From Burkholderia puraquae (GTDB lineage: Bacteria > Pseudomonadota > Gammaproteobacteria > Burkholderiales > Burkholderiaceae), in assembly GCF_002099195.1 (NCBI RefSeq), contig NZ_NBYX01000003.1, positions 1-64,000 on the forward strand: 64,000 nt of DNA, written 5' to 3'. The position numbers were made by a program, and so were the translations under genes. The notes under the pieces were generated by a model. It was not told the DNA's origin, did no database searches, and saw only the letters and a list, made by a program, of their open reading frames with translations. This document shows positions 43,591 through 51,567 of the stretch, in pieces (positions within the stretch are counted from its first letter, which is position 1; every line of letters begins with the position of its first letter).

Positions 43591-44578
43591 GGCGCCGCTC
43601 CGTGCACACCTGACGCTGACGGCCGAGCCCTTCGATCTCCGCCTCCATGATGTCGCCGTCGCGCAGGAAGCGGTTGTAGTGCGTGCCGTTTCCGGCGGGC
43701 GAACCCGTACAGATGATGTCGCCCGGCAAGAGCCGCGCGTACCGCGAAATATATTCGATCTGGCGCTCGATACCGAACAGCATGTCGGCCGTCGTTTCGT
43801 CCTGCATGACCTGACCGGACACAGTCAAGCGCATCCTCAGCCGATGCGGATCCGGCACGAACGCGCTCGGAACGAAGTACGGGCCGAGCGGAAGGAATCC
43901 CGGCTGGCCTTTCGAGCGCAGCCAGTCGGTGCCGAGCATCTTGTAATCGGTCCGCGGGATGAGATCGCGTGCGGAGATGTCGTTGACGATGGTATAGCCC
44001 GCTACGTGCGCGAATGCATCCTCCCGCTTGATCCGATAGCCGCCGCGGCCGATCACGACGGCCAGCTCGAGCTCCCAGTCGGGCTGCGTCGTCGTGTCGG
44101 GCAACACCAGCGGATCGAATGCACCGGAGATCGCCGACACCGGCTTGGTGAACGCATAAGGCTCGCCGTGCGAGACCCGTTCGTCGAGCATGTGTTCCGC
44201 CCATTCCCGAAGCTGCGCGTTATCCAGGCCGTCGGGGCCTACCTTCGCGTCGACGGTCAGATCGACCACATGCTTGCGATAGTTGGCGCCGGTGCAGAAC
44301 ACCTGACGCGGCAGGTCGATCGCCGGATGCGTGTGCAAGTCGGTCAACCGGTGCCATTGCGCTTCCGGCGCCGCGACCTGGTTCGCGAGACGCTCCAGCG
44401 CCGGGCGGCTCCGATCCCAGTTCTCTAGCAGCCCGAGCACCGTGGATGCCCCCGCCAGCATGGTGTCGTCATGTCGTGCCGCGAGTTCGGCAAGCGGCGT
44501 CACGCGCTCGTCGAGGACGAACCCGACGAACCGCGCGCCATCGCCTGCAGAAAATGTTCCGAGTGAATACGGCGTCAT
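43583..44578 (-). CDS. Fumarylacetoacetate hydrolase (FAH)-family protein, copy 2
   Basis: 331 residues. The catalytic core reads PDWELELAVVIGRGGYRIKREDAFAHVAGYTIVNDISARDLIPR, followed by PLGPYFVPSAFVPDPHRLRMRL, ISRYARLLPGDIICTGSPAGNGTHYNRFLRDGDIMEAEIEGLG. Acidic ligands (WELELA) and the TGSPAGNG loop are intact. It differs clearly from copy 1 at 39122, so the two probably act on different steps. It sits between the SBP-like gene (ATGA overlap) and the thioesterase. Confidence 0.88.
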   Translation of the reverse strand: MTPYSLGTFSAGDGARFVGFVLDERVTPLAELAARHDDTMLAGASTVLGLLENWDRSRPALERLANQVAAPEAQWHRLTDLHTHPAIDLPRQVFCTGANYRKHVVDLTVDAKVGPDGLDNAQLREWAEHMLDERVSHGEPYAFTKPVSAISGAFDPLVLPDTTTQPDWELELAVVIGRGGYRIKREDAFAHVAGYTIVNDISARDLIPRTDYKMLGTDWLRSKGQPGFLPLGPYFVPSAFVPDPHRLRMRLTVSGQVMQDETTADMLFGIERQIEYISRYARLLPGDIICTGSPAGNGTHYNRFLRDGDIMEAEIEGLGRQRQVCTERRHG

Positions 44579-45435
44579 GCCATGTCTCCGATATGTTTTC
44601 GAACCAGCGAATCGTCGACGATTGCCGAATAGTCGCTGTCAGCGCCCGCCAGGCCCAGCGCCCGGCGATGCGCAACGAGAAGCGCCACCCCGTCCGACGC
44701 CGGCAGCAGCGACCGGGGAGACAGCGCGATCATTCCGTCGGCCGCGGCCGCCGGCAGTGATGCCGCGACCACCGCTTCCCGGGCCAGCGCCGGCCGGTCG
44801 CGAACCGTCTGCCGCGCGCTTTCGAGATCCGCCAGCCACGCCCCTACGCGCGCTTGCGCGCCTCCGGTGCGCATGACGATTCCCTGTCCCGGAAAATGCG
44901 GCCAGATCTCCTGGACGCTCGCCACCCTGACGAATCCGGCCTTGATCGCCATCGCATCGAACGGCGGGCCGAGCAGCGTGGCGACACCCTGCCGCGCCAG
45001 CAGCGCTTCCAGACGTTCCTGAACACCGCCCGCGGTCACGAGGCGATAGGCATCGCCGTCGAGCCCAGCCTCGTCGAGCATCGCCCGCAACGCCGTGACA
45101 AAGCCGTTGTCGGGTGCGTCGATGAGAATGTCCGCGCCGCGAAGCGCGCCCACGCTCGACCGGCCGGCCCGCGCCACCAGCGTCAGCGGCGTGGTTCGCT
45201 CGATCTGGGCGACGACGCGGAAATCGGCCGGCCCGGCACGCCGGTTCCATCCGATGACGTTGTCCATCGCGGTGACTACGGCATCGACCTCGCCGGCCAC
45301 CAGTGCGTCGTACTGCTCGTCCGACGAGCGGTTGCGCACCGCTTGCGTCGTCACGGCGGCGTGCGGATCCCGGCCCGCGACCATGGCCAGCAGCGGCGGC
45401 ACGAACCACATCACCCGGATCGCTTGTGTCTCCAT
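44575..45435 (-). CDS. Substrate-binding-protein-fold protein without signal peptide
   Basis: 286 residues. The pattern of a periplasmic-binding-protein fold of the NMT1/SsuA/ThiY type is visible (EQYDALVAGEVDAVVTAMDNVIGWNRRAGPADFRVVAQI, LRGADILIDAPDNGFVTALRAMLDEAGL, QGVATLLGPPFDAMAIKAGFVRVASV). It starts METQAIRVMWFVPPLLAMVAG with no cleavable signal peptide, and there are no ABC permease or ATPase genes. A cytoplasmic role is therefore likely. Some proteins of this fold are enzymes, such as pyrimidine-synthesis proteins and 4,5-dihydroxyphthalate decarboxylase, so catalysis or ligand sensing is possible. It is the first gene of its operon. Confidence 0.65.
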   Translation of the reverse strand: METQAIRVMWFVPPLLAMVAGRDPHAAVTTQAVRNRSSDEQYDALVAGEVDAVVTAMDNVIGWNRRAGPADFRVVAQIERTTPLTLVARAGRSSVGALRGADILIDAPDNGFVTALRAMLDEAGLDGDAYRLVTAGGVQERLEALLARQGVATLLGPPFDAMAIKAGFVRVASVQEIWPHFPGQGIVMRTGGAQARVGAWLADLESARQTVRDRPALAREAVVAASLPAAAADGMIALSPRSLLPASDGVALLVAHRRALGLAGADSDYSAIVDDSLVRKHIGDMA

Positions 45436-45466
45436 CGCGTCGTTTCCTCATGGTTGGCTACCATAA

Positions 45467-45496
45467 ATTACAGAACGCATCGTTCCGTTTTGTCAA
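45467..45496 (-). promoter_or_regulatory. Promoter with embedded operator for the SBP-like/FAH-2/thioesterase operon
   Basis: Minus strand: TTGACA (45496-45491), 18-bp spacer, TGTAAT (45472-45467), about 30 bp before the start. The first 11 bases TTGACAAAACG are identical to the FAH-1 promoter, and the spacer carries GAACG-CAT-CGTTC (plus-strand view 45473-45485) within the shared operator-like stretch. Confidence 0.65.
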
Positions 45497-45540
45497 GAAA
45501 TGTTTTCGCGATCCAAATTCATTGGCCTGTCATTTCCCTA

Positions 45541-45589
45541 TTGACACTAAAACTCCAACGGTTAACGATACGAAACGCACCGATTCGTT
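45541..45589 (+). promoter_or_regulatory. Promoter and operator for the cupin-BKACE operon
   Basis: TTGACA at 45541-45546 is a consensus -35; a -10 is expected near 45562-45570. Directly behind it lies ACGAAACG-CAC-CGATTCGT (45570-45588), 15 of 19 identical to the site at 48111-48129 and with a perfect left half of the consensus palindrome. The start codon follows 13 bp later, so a bound repressor would sit over the transcription start. Confidence 0.65.
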
Positions 45590-45601
45590 AATGGAGAAAA
45601 A

Positions 45602-46168
45602 ATGGACACGACGGTAAACTGGGACAGCGCGCAGCCCGTGGAAGAAAACGGTTATCGGCCCGTGCGTCGGCTCATCACGGACACCAATGCCGACGGGAAG
45701 TCGTACTTTGTATCGGATGGGCCGGCCCCGAACAGGACGGCGCGCGCGGGCCTGCCGGTCGCGCATGTTCTGTGGGCGACCGGGGAAGCCCGTGCACCCG
45801 GTGCGGAGCCCGCGCCGGCCGGCCACGCATTCGAGTTCCATTCTCGCGGCGGTTCACTCCTGCGGATCGTCGACTTTCCGCCCGACGAAACCTACGACGA
45901 GGCGACGCTGCAACAGTTTCTCGACGCCAACGGCGTGCGGGACAAAAGCAATCCCCGTCATTTCTGGTTCCACAAGACTGAGTCGCTCGACTACGCGTTC
46001 GTTCTGGAGGGGGAAATCTGGGCTCTGCTCGACGAAGGCGAGAAGCTCATGCGCGCCGGCGACGTGCTGATCCAGCGCGCAACCAACCATAGCTGGGCAA
46101 ACCGGTCGGGCAAGCCGTGCCGCATGGCATTCGTGCTGCTCGACCTCGTTGACGGAGAGCCGCTGTGA
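45602..46168 (+). CDS. Cupin-domain protein
   Basis: 188 residues, ATG at 45602 with GGAG six bases upstream. A single cupin barrel: HFWFHKTESLDYAFVLEGEIWALLDEGEKLMRAGDVLIQRATNHSWANRSGKPCRMAFVLLD covers both cupin motifs, with His (FHKT), Glu (VLEGE) and a late His (NHSW) as possible metal ligands. The N-terminal portion resembles one class of cupins annotated near aromatic-degradation genes. It could be a dioxygenase, isomerase or small-molecule-binding protein. Overlap with the BKACE gene (GTGA) indicates coupled expression. Confidence 0.75.
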   Translation: MDTTVNWDSAQPVEENGYRPVRRLITDTNADGKSYFVSDGPAPNRTARAGLPVAHVLWATGEARAPGAEPAPAGHAFEFHSRGGSLLRIVDFPPDETYDEATLQQFLDANGVRDKSNPRHFWFHKTESLDYAFVLEGEIWALLDEGEKLMRAGDVLIQRATNHSWANRSGKPCRMAFVLLDLVDGEPL

Positions 46169-47094
46169 GCAAGGCAATCATTACGTGCGCCGTGACGGGG
46201 GGCGCCCACACCCCGTCGATGTCCGAGTTTCTGCCCGTTACGCCGGAGCAGATCGCGACCGAGTCGATCGCGGCGGTCGAGGCCGGCGCCGCCATCGTTC
46301 ATCTTCATGCGCGCAATCCCGACGATGGTCGCCCCACCGGCGACCCGGAGATCTTCAGGCGTTTCGTGAGTCCGATCAAATCGGCGACCGACGCGATCAT
46401 CAACGTCTCGACGGGCGGCGGCGGTCCGCACATGTCGATCGAGGATCGCGCGGCGGCAGGCCGGGCCCTGCAGCCCGAAATGTGCTCGCTCAACATGGGG
46501 TCCATCAATCTGGTGCTGGCCGAGATGGCCGAACGAAAGCGGGACTGGAAGCATGACTGGGAAGTGCCGTTCCTAAAGGGCACGCGCGGGCTGATCTTCC
46601 GCAATACCTACGACGACATCGAATGGATCCTGGAAAACGTCGGTCGGCTCGGCGGTACGCGCTTCGAATTCGAATGCTACGACGTCAGCCACCTGTATAC
46701 GCTTCAGTATTTCCTGGAAAAGGGGCTCGTGAAGCCGCCCCTGTTCGTGCAGACCGTGTTCGGGCTGCGCGGCGCGATGGGTGCGCACGTCGAGGATCTG
46801 CTTCACCAGAAGCGAACAGCCGACCGGCTGTTCGGCAGCGACTATCACTGGTCGGTGCTCGCGGCCGGCAAGCATCAGATGCCGCTTGCGACGATATCGA
46901 GCCTGATGGGCGGCAACGTGCGCGTCGGCCTGGAGGACAGCCTTTACATCGGTCGCGGCGAGCTCGCGCAGAGCAACGCGGACCAGGTCCGCAAGATCCG
47001 TCGGATTCTCGAGGAGCTGGGCATCGAGATCGCGTCTCCCGACGAAGCGCGCCGGATTCTCGACCTGAAAGGCGCCGATCAGGTGAACTTCTAG
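46165..47094 (+). CDS. Beta-keto acid cleavage enzyme (BKACE/DUF849 family)
   Basis: 309 residues, GTG start overlapping the cupin stop. IITCAVTGGAHTPSMSEFLPVTPEQIATESIAAVEAGAAIVHLHARNPDDGRPTGD is the standard BKACE opening with the Zn-binding HLHAR His pair; a late Glu/His set lies around FECYDVSHLY. These Zn enzymes condense a 3-keto acid with acetyl-CoA and release acetoacetate plus a new CoA ester. Substrates in the family include 3-keto-5-aminohexanoate and many others, so the precise one is open. It makes sense as a late step after ring cleavage. Confidence 0.88.
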   Translation: MSKAIITCAVTGGAHTPSMSEFLPVTPEQIATESIAAVEAGAAIVHLHARNPDDGRPTGDPEIFRRFVSPIKSATDAIINVSTGGGGPHMSIEDRAAAGRALQPEMCSLNMGSINLVLAEMAERKRDWKHDWEVPFLKGTRGLIFRNTYDDIEWILENVGRLGGTRFEFECYDVSHLYTLQYFLEKGLVKPPLFVQTVFGLRGAMGAHVEDLLHQKRTADRLFGSDYHWSVLAAGKHQMPLATISSLMGGNVRVGLEDSLYIGRGELAQSNADQVRKIRRILEELGIEIASPDEARRILDLKGADQVNF

Positions 47095-47134
47095 GCAGGT
47101 TCCAGCGACCCGTCCGGTACCCGCCGGTGCGAAA

Positions 47135-47164
47135 CGGCTGCCGCGCGTCAGCGCGCGGCAGCCG
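47135..47164. terminator. Perfect 13-bp hairpin between convergent BKACE and TetR genes
   Basis: CGGCTGCCGCGCG, loop TCAG, CGCGCGGCAGCCG. The stem covers the last codons and stop of the TetR gene (47148). No T-run follows on either strand, so it may be a bidirectional stop of the non-canonical kind. Confidence 0.5.
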
Positions 47165-47831
47165 TCCTGAGCTGCGGCGCACCGCGCCTGGCGACCTCCA
47201 GTTCCGCGACGCTCGGGACGTCTGCGCCGAGGAGCGCATAGGTGTAGCCGATGTGTTCCTGCGCGAACCGGTCGTCCAGCGCGCCGACGCCCGTCATCAA
47301 CCGCATATAGACCGGTGCGTACAGCAGTTCGGCCAGCATCTCCACGTTCTCCGGCGCACGGATGCGTTCGGCAGCGCGCCACTCTTCCAGCATTTCACGG
47401 ACAAGCGCGCGGCGGCCGTAATGGAACCGCTCACGAAAAACCCTGAGCACGGCTGGATCGGCCTGCCCCTCGGCGATGATCTGCGCGACGATGCACCCCG
47501 ACCACCCCGCATATTCGTGGATCAGCGACACCAGGTGCGTGGCGATCGCCTTGCCGGGAGGCAGGTTGCGCGGCATCGGCGTCTTGACGAGGTGGTGCTC
47601 CATGAAGGCATCGATCACCACGAGCGCTTTGGCGTCCCACCAGCGGTAGATCGTCGCCTTGCCAACGCCCGCCTCTCTCGCGATGGCCTCGATCGAAAGC
47701 GACTGGACCGTCCGGGTCTCGAGCAGGCGAGCGGTTGCCGCAAGTATCTGCATGCGCGTGCCCTCACTGCGGGGTCGGCCGACCCCTCGCGGAAGCCCCA
47801 CCGCGGCGGTGCCCTGGATATCTGTTTTCAT
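47148..47831 (-). CDS. TetR-family regulator, twin 1
   Basis: 227 residues. The HTH is GRPRSEGTRMQILAATARLLETRTVQSLSIEAIAREAGVGKATIYRWWDAKALVVIDAF, followed by the ligand domain (GWSGCIVAQIIAEGQADPAVL, FHYGRRALVREMLEEW, YAPVYMRLMTG). It is about three quarters identical by eye to twin 2 at 50671, clearly an old duplication. It is convergent with BKACE and divergent from an MFS gene whose promoter holds an operator-like palindrome. Likely a repressor released by a pathway compound. Confidence 0.9.
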   Translation of the reverse strand: MKTDIQGTAAVGLPRGVGRPRSEGTRMQILAATARLLETRTVQSLSIEAIAREAGVGKATIYRWWDAKALVVIDAFMEHHLVKTPMPRNLPPGKAIATHLVSLIHEYAGWSGCIVAQIIAEGQADPAVLRVFRERFHYGRRALVREMLEEWRAAERIRAPENVEMLAELLYAPVYMRLMTGVGALDDRFAQEHIGYTYALLGADVPSVAELEVARRGAPQLRTAAAR

Positions 47832-47913
47832 CGGCTAGAACATTGAATGGTGAACGGCGAGCGTCATGTCATGTCGCGAGGCTACCCGGCAATGGGCCGC
47901 CGTGCCGGCAGCG

Positions 47914-47945
47914 CAAATTGTAATACACGTCGTATCCAAATTACC
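47914..47945. promoter_or_regulatory. TetR twin 1 upstream site
   Basis: A 32-bp stretch 83 bp upstream of the TetR start agrees at 22 of 32 positions with 51405-51436 ahead of twin 2. Shared elements are AATT, TAA, ACA, TCGTA and a second AATT, with approximate dyad symmetry. A conserved autoregulatory operator is the simplest reading. Confidence 0.6.
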
Positions 47946-48104
47946 GCAATCGCTTCCGGCACGGCTATCAATCCAGTCGCCCGACACGAGAAGCGGAAAA
48001 ATGATGAATTTCAGCATCCTTCACTCATATTTCAGCAGTCGACCTCGTCAAGGCCACGCCACGGGTTTGACCCAATATCGTCGAACCACGTCACGGCTAC
48101 CATA

Positions 48105-48134
48105 TCACAAACGAGACACTCCGTTTCGTATATA
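48105..48134 (+). promoter_or_regulatory. Promoter and operator of the 48-kb MFS gene
   Basis: ACGAGACA-CTC-CGTTTCGT (48111-48129) is a near-palindrome, its right half perfect for the consensus CGTTTCGT. It is followed immediately by TATATA (48129-48134) as a -10, with a weak -35 about 18 bp upstream. The MFS start is 31 bp downstream. Confidence 0.6.
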
Positions 48135-48164
48135 AACAAAGGGCGTCGCCCCACCGGAGACATG

Positions 48165-49337
48165 ATGAGCAGATCCATTGACGGGTTGAAAAGCCGGATA
48201 TCGCTTGTGCTGGGCCACTGTGCCGGCATGATCGATGTCGTTGCATTGCCGGTGTGGGTGGGGATCGTCCTGATCCGACATGACGGGCTCGATCCGCAAC
48301 GGGCCGGCGCACTCGCCACCGCCTTCCTCGGCGCGGTGGTCGCGAGCAGCCTGTCGATCGCGCCGCGAATCGACCGCGTCCGCGGCACGATCGCCGTGCC
48401 CGCCGGCTTCGCCGTCGCAGCGGCCGCATTCTTCGCGATGGCGCTGACGCGGGACTACGCAACGCTTCTGGCACTGCATGTCGCCGGTGGCCTAGCGGTC
48501 GGCTGCGGCCTGTCGCTCACCCATTCCGCGATCGGCGCGAGTCCCAATCCGCACCGCCTGATCGCGACCGGCTTCACCGTGCTCAGCCTGCTGTCGCTGG
48601 GGTTCCTCGGCGCGGTGCCGCACGCGATCGCCGCGTTCGGGGGGCAAGTGGCATTCGTCGTTCTCAGTGCCATCATGCTCACGGCCGCGCTTGCCGCGCT
48701 CGCGGGTTTTCCGGAGCGCCGGGCAGCAGCCTCGCCCGACAGCGTGCCGCGCGCGCTTCCGAAGCTGTCCCGACGCGTATGGTTTGCGATGGTGGGGACC
48801 AGCCTGCTCACCGTCAGTCACTCGATGATGCTGAGCTTCCTCGAGCCGATCGGTCTCGCGCACGGCTTCGGCACCGGCCAGGTCATGAACGTGCTGCTCG
48901 GCATCGGCCTCGTGAACATGTTGCCCGGGCTGCTCGCCGCACTGCTCGAGCGCAAGGTATCGAGCCGCGCCGTGATGATCGCCGGTCCGGTACTGCAGGC
49001 CGTCCTGGGCTTCACGCTCGCCCGGTCGACCTTGTTTGGCGCTTACGCGTTTGCCGGTGTGATCTTCCCCACCGTGATGATCTTCACGCATACGTTCATC
49101 TTCGCGTTCCTTGCGCGCAACGACCCGTCGACGAGAGCCGTCGCCGCCACTCCCGTCATGGCCATGACGGGATCGGCCATCGGTCCGATTCTCGGCGGCA
49201 CCGTGGCGGACCATTTCGGATACGGCAGCATCGGGTGGACCATCGTCGTCGCCGCAGGCATCAGCACCGTCTGCTTCTGGCACGCGAACCGCCGCCCCGA
49301 ACCAGCGCTCGCTCCCGCTACCGCGGCGCCGCGGTGA
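48165..49337 (+). CDS. MFS transporter (efflux/YfcJ-like, about 12 TM)
   Basis: 390 residues, second of two adjacent ATGs chosen because GGAG is then five bases upstream. Hydrophobic spans follow one another from SRISLVLGHCAGMIDVVALPVWVGIVLI to WTIVVAAGISTVCFWHANRR. LTHSAIGASPNPHRLIATGFTVLSLLSLG and VAATPVMAMTGSAIGPILGGTVADHFGYGS are the most characteristic stretches. It lacks the usual RxGRR loop in plain form, so it is a divergent MFS member. Located between twin TetR genes and right before a Rieske oxygenase, it is a candidate for uptake or export of its substrate. Confidence 0.8.
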   Translation: MSRSIDGLKSRISLVLGHCAGMIDVVALPVWVGIVLIRHDGLDPQRAGALATAFLGAVVASSLSIAPRIDRVRGTIAVPAGFAVAAAAFFAMALTRDYATLLALHVAGGLAVGCGLSLTHSAIGASPNPHRLIATGFTVLSLLSLGFLGAVPHAIAAFGGQVAFVVLSAIMLTAALAALAGFPERRAAASPDSVPRALPKLSRRVWFAMVGTSLLTVSHSMMLSFLEPIGLAHGFGTGQVMNVLLGIGLVNMLPGLLAALLERKVSSRAVMIAGPVLQAVLGFTLARSTLFGAYAFAGVIFPTVMIFTHTFIFAFLARNDPSTRAVAATPVMAMTGSAIGPILGGTVADHFGYGSIGWTIVVAAGISTVCFWHANRRPEPALAPATAAPR

Positions 49338-49468
49338 CAGGAATCTCCCAACGGGTACGAATCGCGCCCCCCCCTTTTTCTGACGCCACGTTTCGCACGA
49401 CGAGGGAAAGACGATGACAAGACCCACCGAAGCAGTAATTTCCGCCGCCCAGGCGAGCGCCTGGCAAC

Positions 49469-50536
49469 ATGGCGGACCGCGATACACCATTCGTGTTCGA
49501 TGAGTGGTACGTGGCCGCACGATCTTCGGAAATCGGCCGGGCGTTGCTGCCCCGCACGCTGTTGGGCAAGCAGGTCGTCCTCTACCGGACGCTGCAAGGA
49601 CAAGTCGTCGCACTCGACGACCGTTGCGTCCATCGCTCGTATCCGCTGTCCGCGGGCACCCTCGATGACGATACGGTCATCTGCGGATACCACGGCTTCC
49701 GCTACGACGTGAAGGGTGACCTCGTCGAGGTACCGTCACAGGAACGCTGCCCTCGCGGGCTTGGCGTACATCGTTATCCGGTACGGGAAATCGGCCCGTT
49801 GGTCTGGATCTACATGGACCCGAGCGCCGAGCCGCGAACCGGGCCGCCGAGCGAGGCATCGCTCGATCTTTCCCGATGGGCGCTGTCGGACGGCTATCTG
49901 CGCCTGAACGGCAACTATGTGAGCCTGCACGAGAATCTCCTCGATCTGACGCATCTCACATACGTGCATGCGAAAAGCTTCGGAACGCCGGACTACGCCA
50001 AGGCGCCGTTCGAGACGTCTGTCGACGAAGGCCGCTACGCGGTCAGACGTCATGTCGTTCCGACGACATTGCCGCCGGTCTGGGCAGAACCGACCGGCAT
50101 CTCCAGTTCCACGGCAGTGCGCATCGCGACTTCGACATTCGTATCGCCGGGCCTGCACGAGGTGCAGGTCACGTTCTACGAAAGCATCCTGCCTGCCGCG
50201 GGGCGGACGCTCTTCACGATCAGGACGCTGCACTTGCTCACGCCGGAAAGCCACGCATCGACACACTACTTCATCGTCCACTGTCGAGACTTCGGGCTCG
50301 ACGACGCGGAAATGACGCAACGCATGCATGAGCGGCTCTTCACCGCATTCAGGGAAGACGTTCAGACGCTCGAACTGCTCGAGAACACGCTTCGCAACGC
50401 TACCGCCCCGTTCTTCGAGATTTCGGTTGCAAGCGACCGCGCGTCGATCGAAATGCGCAAATATCTGAAGCGCCGAGGACAAGCGGCGGCCGCGAGTTCG
50501 AACGGCCGCCCTCACGTCCTTCAGCAGTCCGGATAA
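49469..50536 (+). CDS. VanA-like Rieske oxygenase, copy 1
   Basis: 355 residues. The N-terminal Rieske domain has Cys53-x-His55 (DRCVHRSYP) and Cys72-x2-His75 (CGYHGFRYD). The mononuclear iron site is NLLDLTHLTYVH (Asp159, His162, His167). This is the family of vanillate O-demethylase/toluenesulfonate methyl-monooxygenase oxygenase components, which hydroxylate methyl or methoxy groups with electrons from a separate reductase. No reductase gene adjoins. Ribosome site is weak. It is flanked on both sides by the twin TetR loci. Confidence 0.88.
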   Translation: MADRDTPFVFDEWYVAARSSEIGRALLPRTLLGKQVVLYRTLQGQVVALDDRCVHRSYPLSAGTLDDDTVICGYHGFRYDVKGDLVEVPSQERCPRGLGVHRYPVREIGPLVWIYMDPSAEPRTGPPSEASLDLSRWALSDGYLRLNGNYVSLHENLLDLTHLTYVHAKSFGTPDYAKAPFETSVDEGRYAVRRHVVPTTLPPVWAEPTGISSSTAVRIATSTFVSPGLHEVQVTFYESILPAAGRTLFTIRTLHLLTPESHASTHYFIVHCRDFGLDDAEMTQRMHERLFTAFREDVQTLELLENTLRNATAPFFEISVASDRASIEMRKYLKRRGQAAAASSNGRPHVLQQSG

Positions 50537-50638
50537 ACCGTCGGGAAATCGTCCGGGGTGCATACGAGACGCGAAGCCACCGACCTTGCGCTTTCGCTGC
50601 CCTTCCTGTGCATCGACGGCTCCGCCTGCCGCAATCAT

Positions 50639-50663
50639 GCGCGACTCGTCGACGCGCTTTTTT
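50639..50663 (+). terminator. Probable intrinsic terminator after Rieske oxygenase copy 1
   Basis: GCGCG, 9-nt loop, CGCGC, then six T (50658-50663), about 100 bp after the oxygenase stop and just before the convergent TetR twin 2 stop. The stem is short, so confidence is moderate. Confidence 0.5.
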
Positions 50664-50670
50664 CTTCACG

Positions 50671-51366
50671 TCAACGCGTGCCGGCCGGCGCTCTTTTTGC
50701 CGCAGGCTTTTGCTTCTTCTGACGCGTGCCGGGATTGAGCGTTTCCGGCACGTCGACGCCCAGCAACGTGTAGACATAGCTGATGTGCTCGCGCGCGAAA
50801 TGCTCGTCGAGCGGGCCGTTGCCGACCAGCAGACGCATGTAGACCGGCGCGTACAACAACTCGGCGAGGGTCTCGATATTGGGCGGCGCCGGAATGCGCG
50901 ACGAACTGCGCCATGCCTCAAGCATTTCCCTCACGAGCGCCCGCCGCCCATAGTGGAACCGTTCGCGGAATTCGCGCAGCACGGCGGGATCGGCTTGCCC
51001 TTCGGCGATGATCTGCGCGACGATCCGGCCGGACCATCCCGAATACTCGCGAATCAGCGACATCAGATGCGCGGCGATCGCTTCACCGGGCGGCAGGTCA
51101 TGCGGCATCGGCGTCTTGACGATGTGATGCTCCATGAACGCATCGATCACGACCAGCGCCTTGGAGTCCCACCAGCGGTAGATGGTCGCCTTTCCGACGC
51201 CCGCCTCCCTGGCGATCGCTTCAATGGAAATCGACTGAATGGTATTGTTCTGGAGCAGACGGACCGTCGCCGCGAGAATCTGCGTGCGGGTTTCCTCGCT
51301 GCGTGGCCTGCCCACACCGCGCTCGACAGCCGGTGCGGAAACGGAAAGCTGGATATTGGTCTTCAT
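50671..51366 (-). CDS. TetR-family regulator, twin 2
   Basis: 231 residues from the ATG at 51366. HTH: GRPRSEETRTQILAATVRLLQNNTIQSISIEAIAREAGVGKATIYRWWDSKALVVIDAF; ligand domain nearly parallel to twin 1, ending in a basic tail (RQKKQKPAAKRAPAGTR). The ligand-domain differences (SSSRIPAPPNIETL against AAERIRAPENVEML, for example) suggest altered ligand choice while the HTH is almost identical. Both proteins may thus compete for the same operators. It is convergent with Rieske copy 1. Confidence 0.9.
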   Translation of the reverse strand: MKTNIQLSVSAPAVERGVGRPRSEETRTQILAATVRLLQNNTIQSISIEAIAREAGVGKATIYRWWDSKALVVIDAFMEHHIVKTPMPHDLPPGEAIAAHLMSLIREYSGWSGRIVAQIIAEGQADPAVLREFRERFHYGRRALVREMLEAWRSSSRIPAPPNIETLAELLYAPVYMRLLVGNGPLDEHFAREHISYVYTLLGVDVPETLNPGTRQKKQKPAAKRAPAGTR

Positions 51367-51404
51367 TGGCGTCCCGTGTTGACGTGTGCCGCGAACGGTA
51401 TCGC

Positions 51405-51436
51405 CCAATTATAAGACAGCTCGTACCTTAATTCGC
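51405..51436. promoter_or_regulatory. TetR twin 2 upstream site
   Basis: Counterpart of 47914-47945, 39 bp upstream of the twin 2 start. Its inner part TAAGACAGCTCGTACCTTA is roughly palindromic (TAAG...CTTA). Confidence 0.6.
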
Positions 51437-51567
51437 GCCCGCGACGAAAACCGGTCGTCATGGAACGGGGCGACCGTCGCTCAGCGACGGCCACCCCGTT
51501 TCTTGCCCGGATGGTCAATTTCGCGCACGCAATCGACGCGGCGCAGGACCGGCACCGGGCGCTTCGC

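Noticed and set aside
42485..44428. 647-codon plus-strand frame spanning porin, thioesterase and FAH-2
   Set aside because: It crosses three well-supported genes, and its residues look like translated antisense and out-of-frame DNA.
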